Shown piece by piece: positions 48,148 through 59,107 of a stretch of 64,000 bases of DNA. The position numbers and the translations under genes are program-made. The DNA is taken from positions 1,648,001 through 1,712,000 of the forward strand of contig JAOTOL010001615.1 in NCBI GenBank assembly GCA_034440575.1. Direction: 5' to 3'. The number at the start of each line of letters is the position of its first letter. Positions within the stretch are counted from its first letter, which is position 1. This DNA comes from Imbricaverruca yamaguchii. Taxonomy: Eukaryota; Arthropoda; Thecostraca; Neoverrucidae. The notes below the pieces were generated by a model, which saw nothing but the letters and a program-made list of their open reading frames with translations, had not been told where the DNA came from and searched no databases.

Positions 48148-48786
48148 CTCCCGCCCTCCCACGTTCTTCGCCCGTACTCCACCCCCACCTCCACTTGTGA
48201 CTAGTGGCTGGAGTACTTGGTACCATATGGTTTGACTTTGGTACTCAGTGTTGGTTGGCTTGGTGCTAAATGCTGGTTGACTGGATGCCAGATGGATTGG
48301 TTTGGCTTTGGTGCTAAATGCTGGTTATATGCTTTGCGTGACTACATGTTACATGCTACATGATTGCGTGCACTGACTTGTATTTGCCTTGACGACAGAT
48401 AATTTACGTTGCCTAGTGTAGCTAAAGAGCAAATTGTCTTCTCCAGCAGCCAGCTCAGTCGTAGGAAATTCATTGGAAATCCAAACATCCCGACATTTGA
48501 CTGGAAGCTATGAGGTTGTATTCCATATTATCCCATTATTAAACGTGGAAAGCGCTGAACGTCCTTGTGCAGAAGAAAAGCACTTTATACAATTTTGAAC
48601 TTAGTTGAAGAAACTTGGTAAAGCATAGAAACTCCATTTATCCCCCCAACTCGTGTGATTTAAGCACCCGGCGTTCAGCCCCCGAGGTGGTGGAACCGAC
48701 AAATGGGGTGTGGCACCTTTACAGGGCAGCTTTTCGATGGAAAGTCACTCACTCTTGCCTTTGTTTACTCAGCATTTGGCCACTTT
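48148..48786 (+). other. Probable NR1F intron sequence
   Basis: Unique. Short direct repeats of TGGTGCTAAATGCTGGTT lie near 48260-48330. No next exon (AVKFGRM-like) found here or further downstream in the window. Confidence 0.45.
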
Positions 48787-48870
48787 CACGTGGCCAATGG
48801 CCAATTGGATATCATTAGATGGAGTAGGTATAAATACCATTTGTTATACAATATCACCAGTATCTGCCCA
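48787..48870 (+). promoter_or_regulatory. Candidate promoter: E-box, two CCAAT boxes, TATA box
   Basis: CACGTG (48787-48792), CCAAT (48794-48798) and CCAAT (48801-48805) are followed by TATAAATA (48839-48846, inside the palindrome GGTATAAATACC). An initiator-like CCAGTAT lies about 30 bp further (about 48867-48873). Order and spacing are those of a focused Pol II promoter. It lies about 1 kb behind the NR1F DBD exon on the same strand. No long ORF follows (the first ATG opens five codons), so it would drive a non-coding RNA or a transcript spliced to a distant exon. Confidence 0.4.
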
Positions 48871-49399
48871 TGAGACTTAAAGTCTAATGTTTGCCCTGCG
48901 TAAAATGTCCTTGGATTTCAACCAATCCTAGATATATTGTGTTTTCAGCCACGGTTCGTCGGAAGGGCTTGAAATGCTTAAAAAATGAGACACACCATTC
49001 GAAAGACGAGCATACGTTGATGACCAATGTGTCATTTCATCGTTACTTGTGATATTTTTAAGTGTACTACTGTTATATTTATAACAAGTACCACACCTGG
49101 TTGGGTTCCCTTTCTGTCTACTGTAGATCCTGCAGATTAGGATGCCCCTACATTTGCTGGAAAGCTGTTCTATTCCGGGGAGCTCCAACAACTGTTTGGT
49201 GCCTCTAAAACTGGTGGTGTGCCCTAACAACAGCTGTAGTATCATCTGTCTGTCTCTTCCTCTGCATCTGGGCTGCCAACAGCTGTAGTCAGCCTCTGCA
49301 GACTACAGGGACGTCCAACAACGGCTGGAGTTCCCTTTACAGATGGCAGGGATGCCCCAAATTACAACAATCCTGTATGCCTAGCACATATGTCCTTTA
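48871..49399. other. Unique sequence, nothing recognised
   Basis: Imperfect CAACAGCTGTAGT / CAACAACTGTTTGG / CAACAACGGCTGGAG motifs recur at 49185-49335, probably a weak decayed repeat. Confidence 0.4.
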
Positions 49400-49548
49400 T
49401 TCATGCGTGTCGATTTCTTCTTACGTTGGGCATAGCTTAAAGATGTAACCAAGCGTGGCAGGAAGAATACGATAAAGCTCGACAGCATGCAGGTTTTCTT
49501 TGCTCTGGATTCACTAAGTAGGGCCGAGTATATGCAACCAGACTAAAT
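49400..49548 (+). repeat. Dispersed repeat D2, copy 1 (interrupted by a SINE)
   Basis: Matches 61935-62060: GATTTCTTCTTACG/GATTTCTTCCTATG, then TAGCTTA, GGAAGAATA/GGAAGGATG, ATAAAGCT, and ATGCAGGTTTTCTT. The repeat may resume after the SINE at about 49815-49870 (GTAGCCATTCCATGCATGCATA versus the related CATGCATGCATCC sequence near 62190). Confidence 0.6.
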
Positions 49549-49814
49549 ACACCTAACTGCAGCTCTGGTAGCTCAGCTAGGGCGTTGGATTGCAACAGTG
49601 TCCCCGTTCTCGCCGTACAGGGTTCGAGTTGCTCCACGCGCTCGCATTTAGCTCCCAGCTGGGAGGTTCAGTTGCACGTTAAACTTTCGGTGAAGCTTCT
49701 GCCGTCGAACTACAATTTACAGGTCGGGTGTTATGGTCAGTGTTCACGCGTCAAGCTGTGCTTAGTAATAGAACCTGGTCCATAAAGCCACCCTACCAAG
49801 AACTCGGACTAAAT
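49549..49814 (+). mobile_element. tRNA-derived SINE, family 4, inside repeat D2
   Basis: The head GCTCTGGTAGCTCAGCTAGG has a strong box A, and GGGTTCGAGTT is a good box B, with an expanded insert between them. The body runs to about 49800. GACTAAAT on both sides (49541-49548 and 49807-49814) is a possible short target duplication. Single copy in the window. Confidence 0.6.
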
Positions 49815-50178
49815 GAAAATAACTAGTTACACCACCATATGGTAGCCATTCCATGCATGCATACTGTTATCACTATGAATGAGCTCATACCATTGGTGAT
49901 AAATGATTCGTGAAATAGGGTGGAACATGCCATTTCTGAGCACTGAATAGACATCCATCCTTTATAAGGAGATATCTGCATCGTACTTGTCGATTTGCGC
50001 CGATCAAGTCTCCCTGACTCGTTTCTGAGTACTTCGTGTATATAATTCTTATGCTCACCATTACGGCTTGTGATACACAAGGATCTCGTTGCACAATTCC
50101 AGGTAGAGAGGTTGTCTATGATGTGGTCTGGTAAGCAAAGCCATCTGCTGATACCATGATGCTGCAATCGTTATCCTG

Positions 50179-50180
<2 letters not shown>
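49815..50180. other. Unique sequence
   Basis: Possible continuation of repeat D2 in the first 60 bp. Otherwise nothing recognised. Confidence 0.35.

Positions 50181-50268
<88 letters not shown>
50181..50268. repeat. (TA)n(TG)n compound microsatellite
   Basis: TA 50181-50239 and TG 50240-50268, followed by a G run. Confidence 0.97.
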
Positions 50269-50269
<1 letters not shown>

Positions 50270-51177
50270 AGGGGGGGTATATATATCCCTATGTTAGGTG
50301 TCATACGAATTAAACGAAAAACATGCACTGATGAATGCGCTCTTGGTTCAAAATTGAGCTTCAAGACCTGAAGCAATATTATAATTGGCATGATCTCGTG
50401 ACAAAATTTAGAAATTCTACTTGACTCGTTTCGACATCTCACATCTAAAGAATAGCCATTATTTTTACACTGTATGCCATATTCAGGCCATACCGAGGAA
50501 CTAGTTTTTTTTTTTTAAGGGGCCAACCCCGAAAATAACTAACGCAGAGACCGCCTTCGGCGCCTTCCGCGCGTTAAAAATTTGTCGCTTCTTTTGTTGC
50601 AAAGTTCAACATTTATTGCTTGATCTAGTGCATTTGTTTTCTTGAGGGTGCACCCGAATCACCAGAACCCCCTTTGCTGCGCCTCTGTCCATATTCCACA
50701 TATGTTTACAGCCTCCAGGCCCTATATCTAGCATCAAAATAGGCTGGCCATACACACAAATGACCTTACGAAGTTGATCTAGGATGTATGTGATATAACG
50801 ATACCTATATTTAGGATATGCCTAGGTAGGTCTGTCCAGTATCCTTAACGCCCTTGCATTTGAATATGATACAATTGTTCATTTCAATCGCCCTTACTCC
50901 ATCGAGAACGTCCTATCCGAAGATTATGACAGGTGTTTATTGACACTGCCAGTTTTTCGTCTCAGTCGTTCAGTTTCGGACGATTTGTTGATCACAAACG
51001 TGTATTGTGTATCTCAGATTCTCGATGCATATACATTTATAAATGCCCTATAATGCAAATATTCTCGTATATTTAGGGCAACGCTGGCGGTGTAGTTGAT
51101 ATGTGCGAAAGATGCGACATTAAGTGCAGATGAAACTCAAAGACTGTTTTCATAGCAGCGTCTCGATATTCATCAGG
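50269..51177. other. Unique sequence, possible old repeat near 50515-50700
   Basis: GGGGCCAACCCCGAAAATAA and the CCCC-rich phrases after it look like decayed interspersed repeat. No second copy identified. Confidence 0.35.
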
Positions 51178-51378
51178 ACCGAGATTCAGACCCCAACCAA
51201 ACCCGACCAAAACTGAGGTCCAGCCTCTACCCATACCCGACCCAGACTGAGATCCAGACCCTACCCAAACTGAGATCCAGGCCCCTCATAGACCCGATCC
51301 AAACTGAGATCCAGACCCTGCCCAGACACAGACACAGACTTAGATCCAGACCCTACCCAGACACAGACGCATACCCGA
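51178..51378. repeat. Degenerate tandem repeat (GAGATCCAGACCCTACCC)
   Basis: Six to seven imperfect units of about 30 bp centred on ACTGAGATCCAGACCCTACC, some lengthened by ACAGAC steps. Confidence 0.75.
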
Positions 51379-51665
51379 AATTATTATTTTTTAAACAAAT
51401 AACGTGTTAGTTATTAGTGTTTGCTTCGCTCCTTTCGCCGCGCCTCCTTGCGGACGCATGGCAAGATATGCAGGGCAGTTCCCCGTCAGCCGCCCCATGG
51501 CCGGCCCGTCAGCCAGCCGCACCGGCAGCCGTTCCGTCAGCCGGGCAGCCACACTGCACCACGTGCCGGCCAAGACGGCGCGGCGAGTCCCGTGCAAGGT
51601 AGCGTTTGCGGAGAACCGTCACCGGCTGCCAATGCCCGTGCGGATGGGTGGCGGCTCCCGCCGCG

Positions 51666-51712
51666 CTGCTGCTGCTGCTGCTGCTCCTGCTGCTGCTGCT
51701 GCTGCTGCTGCG
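51666..51712. repeat. (CTG)n trinucleotide repeat
   Basis: About 15 CTG units with one CTC interruption, read as Ala or Leu on + and as a Gln run on -. It sits in a GC-rich block (51420-51820) that is open in several frames. It may be an exon, but no homology is evident. Confidence 0.9.
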
Positions 51713-51822
51713 ACGGCGACGGCGCCGTTTCGCAACGGAGAGAGGACCGCGGCCACCCCGCCGACGCGTCTTGCGACACCAAGGCCGGCCGGCCGCCAGC
51801 GTTTGCCCGCGCGCCACCTGAC

Positions 51823-52475
51823 GCGCCTACCGCTGCCCGTCCGGTGTCTACCCACGCCCTACGTGACGCGCCTACCGCTGCCCGTCCGGTGTCTACCCAC
51901 GCCCTACCTGACGCGCCTACCGCTGCCCGTCCGGTGTCTGCCCGCGCCCCGCCTGACGCGCCTACCGCTGCCCGTCCGGTGTCTACCCACGCCCTACGTG
52001 ACGCGCCTACCGCTGCCCGTCCGGTGTCTACCCACGCCCTACCTGACGCGCCTACCGCTGCCCGTCCGGTGTCTACCCACGCCCTACGTGACGCGCCTAC
52101 CGCTGCCCGTCCGGTGTCTGCCCGCGCCCCGCCTGACGCGCCTACCGCTGCCCGTCCGGTGTCTGCCCGCGCCCCGCCTGACGCGCCTACCGCTGCCCGT
52201 CCGGTGTCTGCCCGCGCCCCGCCTGACGCGCCTACCGCTGCCCGTCCGGTGTCTGCCCGCGCCCCGCCTGACACGCCTACCGCTGCCCGTCCGGTGTCTG
52301 CCCGCTCCCCACCTGACGCGCCTACCGCTGCCCGTCCGGTGTCTGCCCGCGCCCTACCTGACGCCTACTGCTGCCCGTCCGGTGTCTGCCCGCTCCCTAC
52401 CTGACGCGCCTACCGCTGCCCGTCCGGTGTCTACCCACGCCCTACCTGACGCCTACTGCTGCCCGTCCGGTGCAA
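51823..52475. repeat. 45-bp GC-rich minisatellite, 15 copies
   Basis: GCCCGTCCGGTG anchors recur with CCGGTG at 51841, 51886, 51931, 51976, 52021, 52066, 52111, 52156, 52201, 52246, 52291, 52336, 52379, 52424 and 52467. Spacing is 45 bp except two 43-bp steps. Two unit types (GTCTACCCACGCCCTAC and GTCTGCCCGCGCCCCGC) alternate irregularly. The unit is 15 codons long, so three frames stay open for 245-375 codons. The 43-bp units shift the frame, which argues against selection on a protein. Confidence 0.96.
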
Positions 52476-53107
52476 GTGCTGGTGGAGGTGCGAGCTGGGA
52501 TACCAATGGGGGTAGGGTAGGGTTATACTGATGGGAATAGGAATATTGATGGAAGTGTGAGTAGGCATACCATACCGCCAATGATAAAGTTCCCGTGGAA
52601 GTACGGATGGGGACGACGGTAGAAGTATGAGGTGTACTGGTGAAGTATGGTCATTGGTAGGGGTGAGGAAGGACACCAGTAGGACATGTGTGGGAGTACC
52701 GGTAAGTGTAGGCGTGGGAGCAGCTGCGCGTATTTGGGCCATTGTGCGAACGTGGCTCGCTGCCACGTGAGCGATTGCCAGCGCAGGTGACGGTCGTTCA
52801 GACCTTTGCTTCTTCTAACCGTGAAAATTTTCCTCGCCTATAAAGCTGCGCGCAACGTACATTGGGCGCTGTTTTGACTTGCCCTTCATATGCATTCATT
52901 CCCCATTGAAGCATGTGAGGTCAGGAAGGCATTCCATTTTTTTCAAGAGTTTTAAACATTATCTCTTATGGTGTTGCATAAGAAGAGTCGCCTTGAAACG
53001 TCACTCGCCCTCGCCCTTCTTATATGCCTACTTTCTAGTCGTTCCTACGTCCGTTCTCTGTAACGACCACTCAGATTCGCCCTCAAACTTATTCAGCATC
53101 TAGGTCA
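52476..53107. other. Unique sequence, nothing recognised
   Basis: 52490-52720 is rich in GGGTAGG/GTGGGAGTA phrases (weak repeats). No gene. Confidence 0.4.
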
Positions 53108-53300
53108 TGGGTGTTATTTTATATTCCTTTGAGTGGGCAAGCGCACCCTCAATGTTGGCTTTGTCCCCCCCAAAAAAAAAAAATGAACAGGGGACCCTTT
53201 GGAGTGTGCCTCCAATGCATTTGGGCCTCCCCATTGCTTTAATGTATTTTGCCCCTCCCCCGCTCGCAAGTCATTTTCAGAAATTAACACCCGTGGTGTA
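53108..53300 (+). repeat. Dispersed repeat D1, copy 2
   Basis: Aligns with 36300-36478 on the same strand. Differences include an A run at 53171-53182 and several CCCC expansions. Confidence 0.7.
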
Positions 53301-54787
53301 GACCACAGAAAATCTGCCGAAAGCTATATCACCGGCTTGCGTTGACCGGTCGTCATAAGCCAAAGCATTACGGTAAATCATGTGCTGACAGTGGAGCAAC
53401 AAATTCTCATACCTTGGACGCTTTGTCGGGAGAGCTCCAGCCATGATGCTTCTCCAGTTTCACCCATGCACAGCCGCACTGAACATGGAGTTTCCAGGGA
53501 CCCTCCCTCCTTCCCCACATACACATACTGTTGGAGTTAACTTACAGCCGTGCAATATTTGAGGAACATATTTCTGCGTTTATGCTAAGATTTCGGCGAA
53601 ATATTGCGGACTTGAGTACATTTGGGCGTGATATTGAAGTCTTTACGCAGTACAATTACTGCGAAATATGGTTATTGTGCACAAGTTACATATTTTATTC
53701 ATGTACCAATATATGGCTTTGCAGCTACTGAAAAAAAAAATACTGTGCGACAATTCCTCGATTATCCCATAAGACGTCATACGGCAATATCTCGGGTCTC
53801 CGAAAACTTCGATCCGAGCCATGTTATCCCATCCATACGTCAACGCCCAAAGCCATCGTGGGTTATTTTAGTTCGTCATCTACATTCGCAACCTTTATAT
53901 TTAGCTGCATTGACAAAGCGCATGATTGGTTCGTATTACTGGAATTATAAAAGTCATGCAACACTTCAATCCTGTCATTGTAGTCAAAACGTATAGCTTG
54001 CGTTCCTTCCGTTCTGTCAGCATTATATCTTTGCTAGCAAATGAATTTATATTTCTTTGCTTCTTTTCATTCATCATAAAATGTCCTTGGCCTGTGTCCG
54101 GTCCCGTGATAATGGTTCAGCGCTGGAGCGTCACCTTCAAACGATACAGCTAACACTTGAGACAAAACTTCACGCTCGTTCCGAAACCCATGATGAAATT
54201 CACTATTTAGAGATGGCTCAGGCATCAAGGTTTATGGATGATCAGAAGTATGATTAACAAATACCTAAATTGCACTGCCCAAAAGTTTATTGTGACCTCG
54301 CTATCTACATGAATTCTGATCTTGCAACATGCTATCCCAGGCCTCAACTATAACGCTTTTGCCATTAAATCAGCCACCAAATGGCCCACGGCATTGGCTA
54401 TGACCTGTCGGGGCGGTCACGAAGTCGGCCGTTTCACCACTGGCGAGCCGACCACGTGACAGTTTGGCAGCCATGGGAGTGCTCGTAAAGCGATCCGGTC
54501 ATGGTCCAGCCACATCACGTCTGAGTCGTCTGCAGATATTATCTGCCGCCCAACAGCCTATGGCATCATGTGCTTTGCATATTGCTGGTGTTCGAATATT
54601 CTGGAGTGATTCGGCAGCCGCCCTACCATGTGGCCTGCTGCACCGAAAGTGACCAACGTGATGCGATCTGAGTTCTTATCAAACGACCTTGTCCCTCATC
54701 TTCTGTGACCATTTATGATTTTGTGTCCAGAAGCATGGCAGCTGTAAAGCCTGTGACAGTGCTAAATGCCTGTTATGGCAACTGGGA
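53301..54787. other. Unique sequence, no gene recognised
   Basis: Frames of 66-124 codons only, without known motifs. Confidence 0.45.
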
Positions 54788-54816
54788 ATATATATATACA
54801 TATGTATGTATATCTG

Positions 54817-54869
<53 letters not shown>

Positions 54870-54899
54870 GTGTGTATGTATATATATATACATATATAT

Positions 54900-54946
<47 letters not shown>
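54788..54946. repeat. (TA)n-rich microsatellite with TATG/TGTG
   Basis: TA tracts interspersed with GTATGTA, GTGTATGTA and ACACACA. Confidence 0.95.
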
Positions 54947-54947
<1 letters not shown>

Positions 54948-54959
54948 GGTTGTAACTAG

Positions 54960-55002
54960 AAGTGTAACTACTGGATGCGTCTGGCACCCAGTAGTTACAC
55001 TT
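54960..55002. repeat. 15-bp perfect hairpin beside (TA)n
   Basis: AAGTGTAACTACTGG (54960-54974) and its exact complement CCAGTAGTTACACTT (54988-55002) enclose a 13-base loop, 14 bp from the end of the (TA)n array. Confidence 0.9.
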
Positions 55003-55617
55003 TTACGATCAACGAACTTGTCATCCGACGAGAAGTCTTCTTTTGTGGTAAATCTCTTCCTATACGCACAGCGTCTTAATTTTGTTTCGTACGATGTACA
55101 CACCCAAACAAACATAATTTTGGCACCTATTTTGCCTCGATCGACATCACATAGACCCCAGCATAATACGGTTACGAAAAACATCGGCATATTTTTGTCA
55201 GCCTGTCGACATCTGACTTGATATAAAATACAACAAATAACATCAACCACTACCCCTGCGAATATGGCCGGCTCCGTCTTGGGGACACCAGGAGAGTTCT
55301 TTGTGTATAATATTTGTATGCTTTGCGCCATAATAGCACTACCAATTAGCTGCCAAACGCTGTTGCCAAATTGGTTCACAGAAAACGTCCGAGAGCAGTC
55401 GAATACAACCGGGATAAGGCCCACCGAAAACTCGCTGTGAGATAATGCGGATGGTGGCTCGGTGAACATTGCTTGTGGTTACTGGAAAGAACATGTTTTT
55501 CTGAGTTGATTACGCACGCATGAATTATAATACGTTTTGGACTGATAATGACTGATAGGGAAGCTTAGCCCAGGCTATGGAAGACCAAGTGGAGTCGTAC
55601 GGTGCGTGAAAGTGTGC
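55003..55617. other. Unique sequence under a long minus-strand frame
   Basis: The minus strand is open from 55469 into the TA array (235 codons, about 170 outside the repeat) without any motif I recognise. Probably chance extended by the microsatellite, though a decayed DNA-transposon ORF is possible. Confidence 0.3.
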
Positions 55618-55649
<32 letters not shown>

Positions 55650-55747
55650 ATATATGTATATGTATATACGTGTATATATATGTATGTTTATATATACATG
55701 TATACATGTATATATACATGTATATATATATCTACATATATATATAG
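55618..55747. repeat. (TA)n/(TATG)n microsatellite
   Basis: TA tract with GTATGTA, ACATGTA and CATGTATA variants. Confidence 0.95.
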
Positions 55748-55865
55748 GTATTGCCGGCTTGACTTTGGGTGGCAGGCGTGCGAATGTGCGAATGCGCAAC
55801 TCTGTTCGAAGTACCCGAACTCTGGTCAACTCTGGTAGAAGCCCAAATAACTAACTAACTAACGA
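55748..55865 (+). mobile_element. Possible SINE remnant with (AACT)n tail
   Basis: Ends in AAGCCCAAATAACTAACTAACTAACG, like the tail of the truncated insert at 6081-6133. No tRNA-like head or target duplication is visible. Confidence 0.4.
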
Positions 55866-56589
55866 AGGTGGGGTATGTGTCACGTAACCGACTCGTCATT
55901 TCTGAGCCACCGAGCCCTTTACACAGCATGCTAAACATTGCGATGCATGATGTGACGGCGAAACCTGAATGAATGAGCAGGCTTTCGGCGATTATTTTTC
56001 AATATGATAGCATAATGAAGTATTTAGAGGATGATGAATTTCGCCATGCTGCGCTTGAGGTGATGGCGCCAATCGGACTGGCGTGTGGCGCTCCTCCGGG
56101 AATGTGAAGTGCTGGGACTCGTCTGATTTTGAGCGGCAGTGTTTTGACTTCTACCGGTACCATCGTCGTCACTGCCTAGCTGACTCTGACTACTGCAGGA
56201 ATTGGAAAGCAATGCTAAATGTATCATGACTGCAGACACGAGGGCTGCAACCCTTGCAATAGAACACTTTTGGCGAGTCCCTGCTGGAGTTCACCATCGA
56301 GTTTCGCGGCTAGAAATGCCGCTGTTGAAGAAAGTCGCGTCTCTATTGGAAATTATGGTGCACCCATTTGTGTGCACTAGCGGCATTTCGCTGATGTAGG
56401 TCATCAATTCAGGACATTATTCATGTATAAAAGGCAAATACAAATGTAGCGAATAGTTTTCCGATAGCCCTGATGACAAAATCGTTTCAAGTAATTCGCC
56501 CGTCGATGAGTCACTGTCGTGAATGGTTGGTGAGTTCCGCCTTGTCCAGCAGCGTCACTATTTCTGTGCGCCGTCGGACTCAGTCAGCT
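55866..56589. other. Unique sequence, nothing recognised
   Basis: No gene, RNA or repeat family identified. Confidence 0.4.
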
Positions 56590-56880
56590 AACTGGAGCCT
56601 CTACTTTGCGGCGGCGGCGGCGACGGCGTCGTCCGGCCCGCACCGACACGGAGCGTGACGTCAGAGCCACAGCCACCAGCGATGCGGGCGCCCCGGCTCG
56701 ACCCGACCTGCACATGGTGTCGTCACGCTCGTCAGCCGGCCGAGCCCTCATCGCTGGCGGCACGACGTCGCCTTTTGAAACGGCACCTGTCGCCACCGCG
56801 CCGATCGAACGTTGGACCGTACGCGCTTGAGCGCGCGCTGCCGGAAAGCGTCTTGTGTGGTACGCCTTCAACCTTTCGAA
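56590..56880. other. CpG-rich island, possible exon or promoter
   Basis: Strongly GC- and CpG-rich, starting with a (CGG)n-like run, TTTGCGGCGGCGGCGGCGAC (about 56605), and open on both strands for 70-100 codons. One + frame (56606-56830) ends in SPFETAPVATAPIERWTVRA. It contains TGACGTCA (about 56657). No recognised family, and first-exon or promoter CpG DNA is equally plausible. Confidence 0.3.
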
Positions 56881-56996
56881 ACGGCGGTTCCGCCGATCCA
56901 CGCTCGTATCCATTAGTAATTTCCACCAGCGTTATAGACGCCGTACTGTATCGATTATTCGCTCCTTCGTGTGTATGTGTAAGTGTATGTGCGAAT

Positions 56997-57150
<154 letters not shown>

Positions 57151-57458
57151 TTATTTATTCCTATCTCTCTCATTTTGACTCTCGTGCTCTTGTTTTCTCG
57201 TTCTCTCTGTCTCATTGTCAGTGCCTTCTCTCTATCTTTATGCTCCTATGCCTGTCTTTGTTTCTGTCGTTCTCGCCCTTGCTGTCTGGGTTCATTTTCC
57301 GTTGCTGTTGCCCTCTCTTTCTCTCGCTTCCTCTCTGAGACGTCTTAATATTCGAACGCTGGGCGAGTCCGCACATAGACGGTCTCTATCTGCCCGTCTC
57401 GACGAGGCGGTCGGGCCGACCTACTTTGGTATGTTTATGTTGAGTCAGCTGGACTGCA
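57151..57458. other. Pyrimidine-rich unique sequence
   Basis: TCTC/CTCT-rich DNA with compositional Ser/Leu frames. Nothing recognised. Confidence 0.4.
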
Positions 57459-58135
57459 ACCGGAGGAGGAGGAGGTCCACATGGTGCCACCATGGCGTCT
57501 GGAGGAGGAGAAGGTCCACATGGTGCCGCCATGGTATCCGGAGGAGGAGAAGGTCCACATGGTGCCGTCATGGTGTCTGGAGGAAAAGTGCCCACATGGT
57601 GCTGCCATAATGCTCAGAGGATAGTGTAAACATGGTGCCGCCATGGCGTCCGGAAGAGAAGGTCCACATGGTACCACCATGGCGTCTGGAGGAGGAGAAG
57701 GTCCACATGGTACCGCAATGGTGTCAGGAAGAGAAGGTCCACATGGTGCCGCAATGGCGTCCGGAGGACGATAAGATCCACATGGTGCCGCCATAGTGCC
57801 CGGAAGAGGAGAAGATCCACATGGTGCCAATATGGTGTCTGGAGGAGAGTGTTCACATGGTGCCGCCATGGCGTCCGGAGGACGATAAGATCCACATGGT
57901 GCCGCCATGGTGTCCGGAGGAGAAAGTCCACATGGTGCCGCCATGATGTCCGGAGGAGAAGGTCCAAACGGTGACACCATGGTGTTCGGTGATGGAAAAG
58001 TTCCACATGGTGCCGTTATGATCTTCGGTGAAGGGCCACATGGTATCTGGAGGAGATGTCCCTATGGTACCGCCATCTTGTTCAGTGAAGGAGAAGATCC
58101 ACATGGTGTCGCCATGTTCTTCGGTGAAGGAGAAG
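57459..58135. repeat. About 39-bp minisatellite (GGTCCACATGGTGCCGCCATGG), about 17 copies
   Basis: TCCACATGGT recurs at 57476, 57515 and 57554 and then at steps of about 36-60 bp to 58100. Units combine GGAGGAGAAG, TCCACATGGTGCCGCCATG and GTGTCCGGAGG. Most steps are multiples of three, so minus frames of 102-181 codons with a CGPSPPDTMAAP-like repeat result. Unit length and order vary. Confidence 0.92.
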
Positions 58136-58774
58136 GTGCACGATTCCCTTGGAGAGGTCATGCTGTTCGATCAGTTTCGTCGTGATGCCCTCATCATTAC
58201 GCCCGTTGGCGCTATCGTAGTTGAGATGGCTGCTGTTACCGACCGCGATGGCACGTTGCTTGTTGTATGGTCGGCGCACACAATCGGTTCGGCAGCGTGA
58301 CTACTGTTGGAACATTTCACAGCAGAAACCTTACAGGTCTCAGCAATATGACGTCAACTTCCTTGAAGTTGGTTGCCGCTACCTCCTATGCGGAACTGTG
58401 GACCGTGTGCGCATAGTTTCTTGGGCACGCTAGCCATAACCCTCTGCGGTTTTTCTCCCAGTGTCTAGTCACCGGCAGAATACATGGTTCACATAAAACA
58501 CGATATCGATTTGCAACTTCGCGTTGAAGCATATTGTGGCCGCTGGGTGTGGACGACTGTGTCTTTGTGTTATTTTTTAGCGGTCATCGCCCCAATGTTG
58601 ATTTAAGTAAAGTCTTAGATATGTAGCAAATGCCCTATGGCGTACCTATCAAGAACAGGGAGCTTGGTGTGATGACGCTTTATGTGCTTCCCTCATGGCT
58701 GTTAATTAAATGTATTTTCTCTCATCGCGCCGAGATAGTCAGATACGATACGACGAGACGAGACAAGACGAGCT
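58136..58774. other. Unique sequence, nothing recognised
   Basis: No motif. It ends in CGAGACGAGACAAGACG preceding the (GA)n tract. Confidence 0.4.
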
Positions 58775-58796
58775 GAGAGAGAGAGAGAGAGAGAGG

Positions 58797-58868
<72 letters not shown>

Positions 58869-58898
58869 AAGAGAGAGCGAGGCAGGGAGAGAGAGGGG
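58775..58898. repeat. (GA)n microsatellite
   Basis: About 50 GA units with GGGA, AAAG and CGAG interruptions at both ends. Confidence 0.96.
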
Positions 58899-59107
58899 TA
58901 TCCCATTTTCCAATTATTATTTCAAAGCATTAGAATATTTTCATTCTTTGAAATGTTTGTTTGTTTTTCCGGGCCGGCGGAGGGCCCCATTCTGATTTTT
59001 GCCTGGCGAGAGGTGTCTTCACTTTCATCCGTTTGACATATGCTTGTACTTTTTTCCCTCCTATGACCATTTGGTAGCAACTTCAGTTGTTCATCTATTC
59101 AGGAACG
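58899..59107. other. Unique sequence
   Basis: Nothing recognised. Confidence 0.35.

Noticed and set aside
47631..48194. 187-codon minus-strand frame with repeats across the receptor exon
   Set aside because: Shadow of the 69-bp tandem copies. The plus strand is clearly the coding strand.
51404..52531. 375-, 327- and 245-codon frames as a possible proline-rich or polyglutamine protein
   Set aside because: Explained by a 45-bp minisatellite and (CTG)n. Equally open in three frames on two strands, and the frame is broken by 43-bp units.
54762..55469. 235-codon minus-strand frame as a gene
   Set aside because: Its last third is a microsatellite, the rest has no recognisable motif, and the frame crosses the hairpin at 54960-55002.
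57435..58161. Repetitive minus-strand proteins (CGPSPPDTMAAP repeats)
   Set aside because: Minisatellite with unit lengths mostly divisible by three. Several frames open at once.
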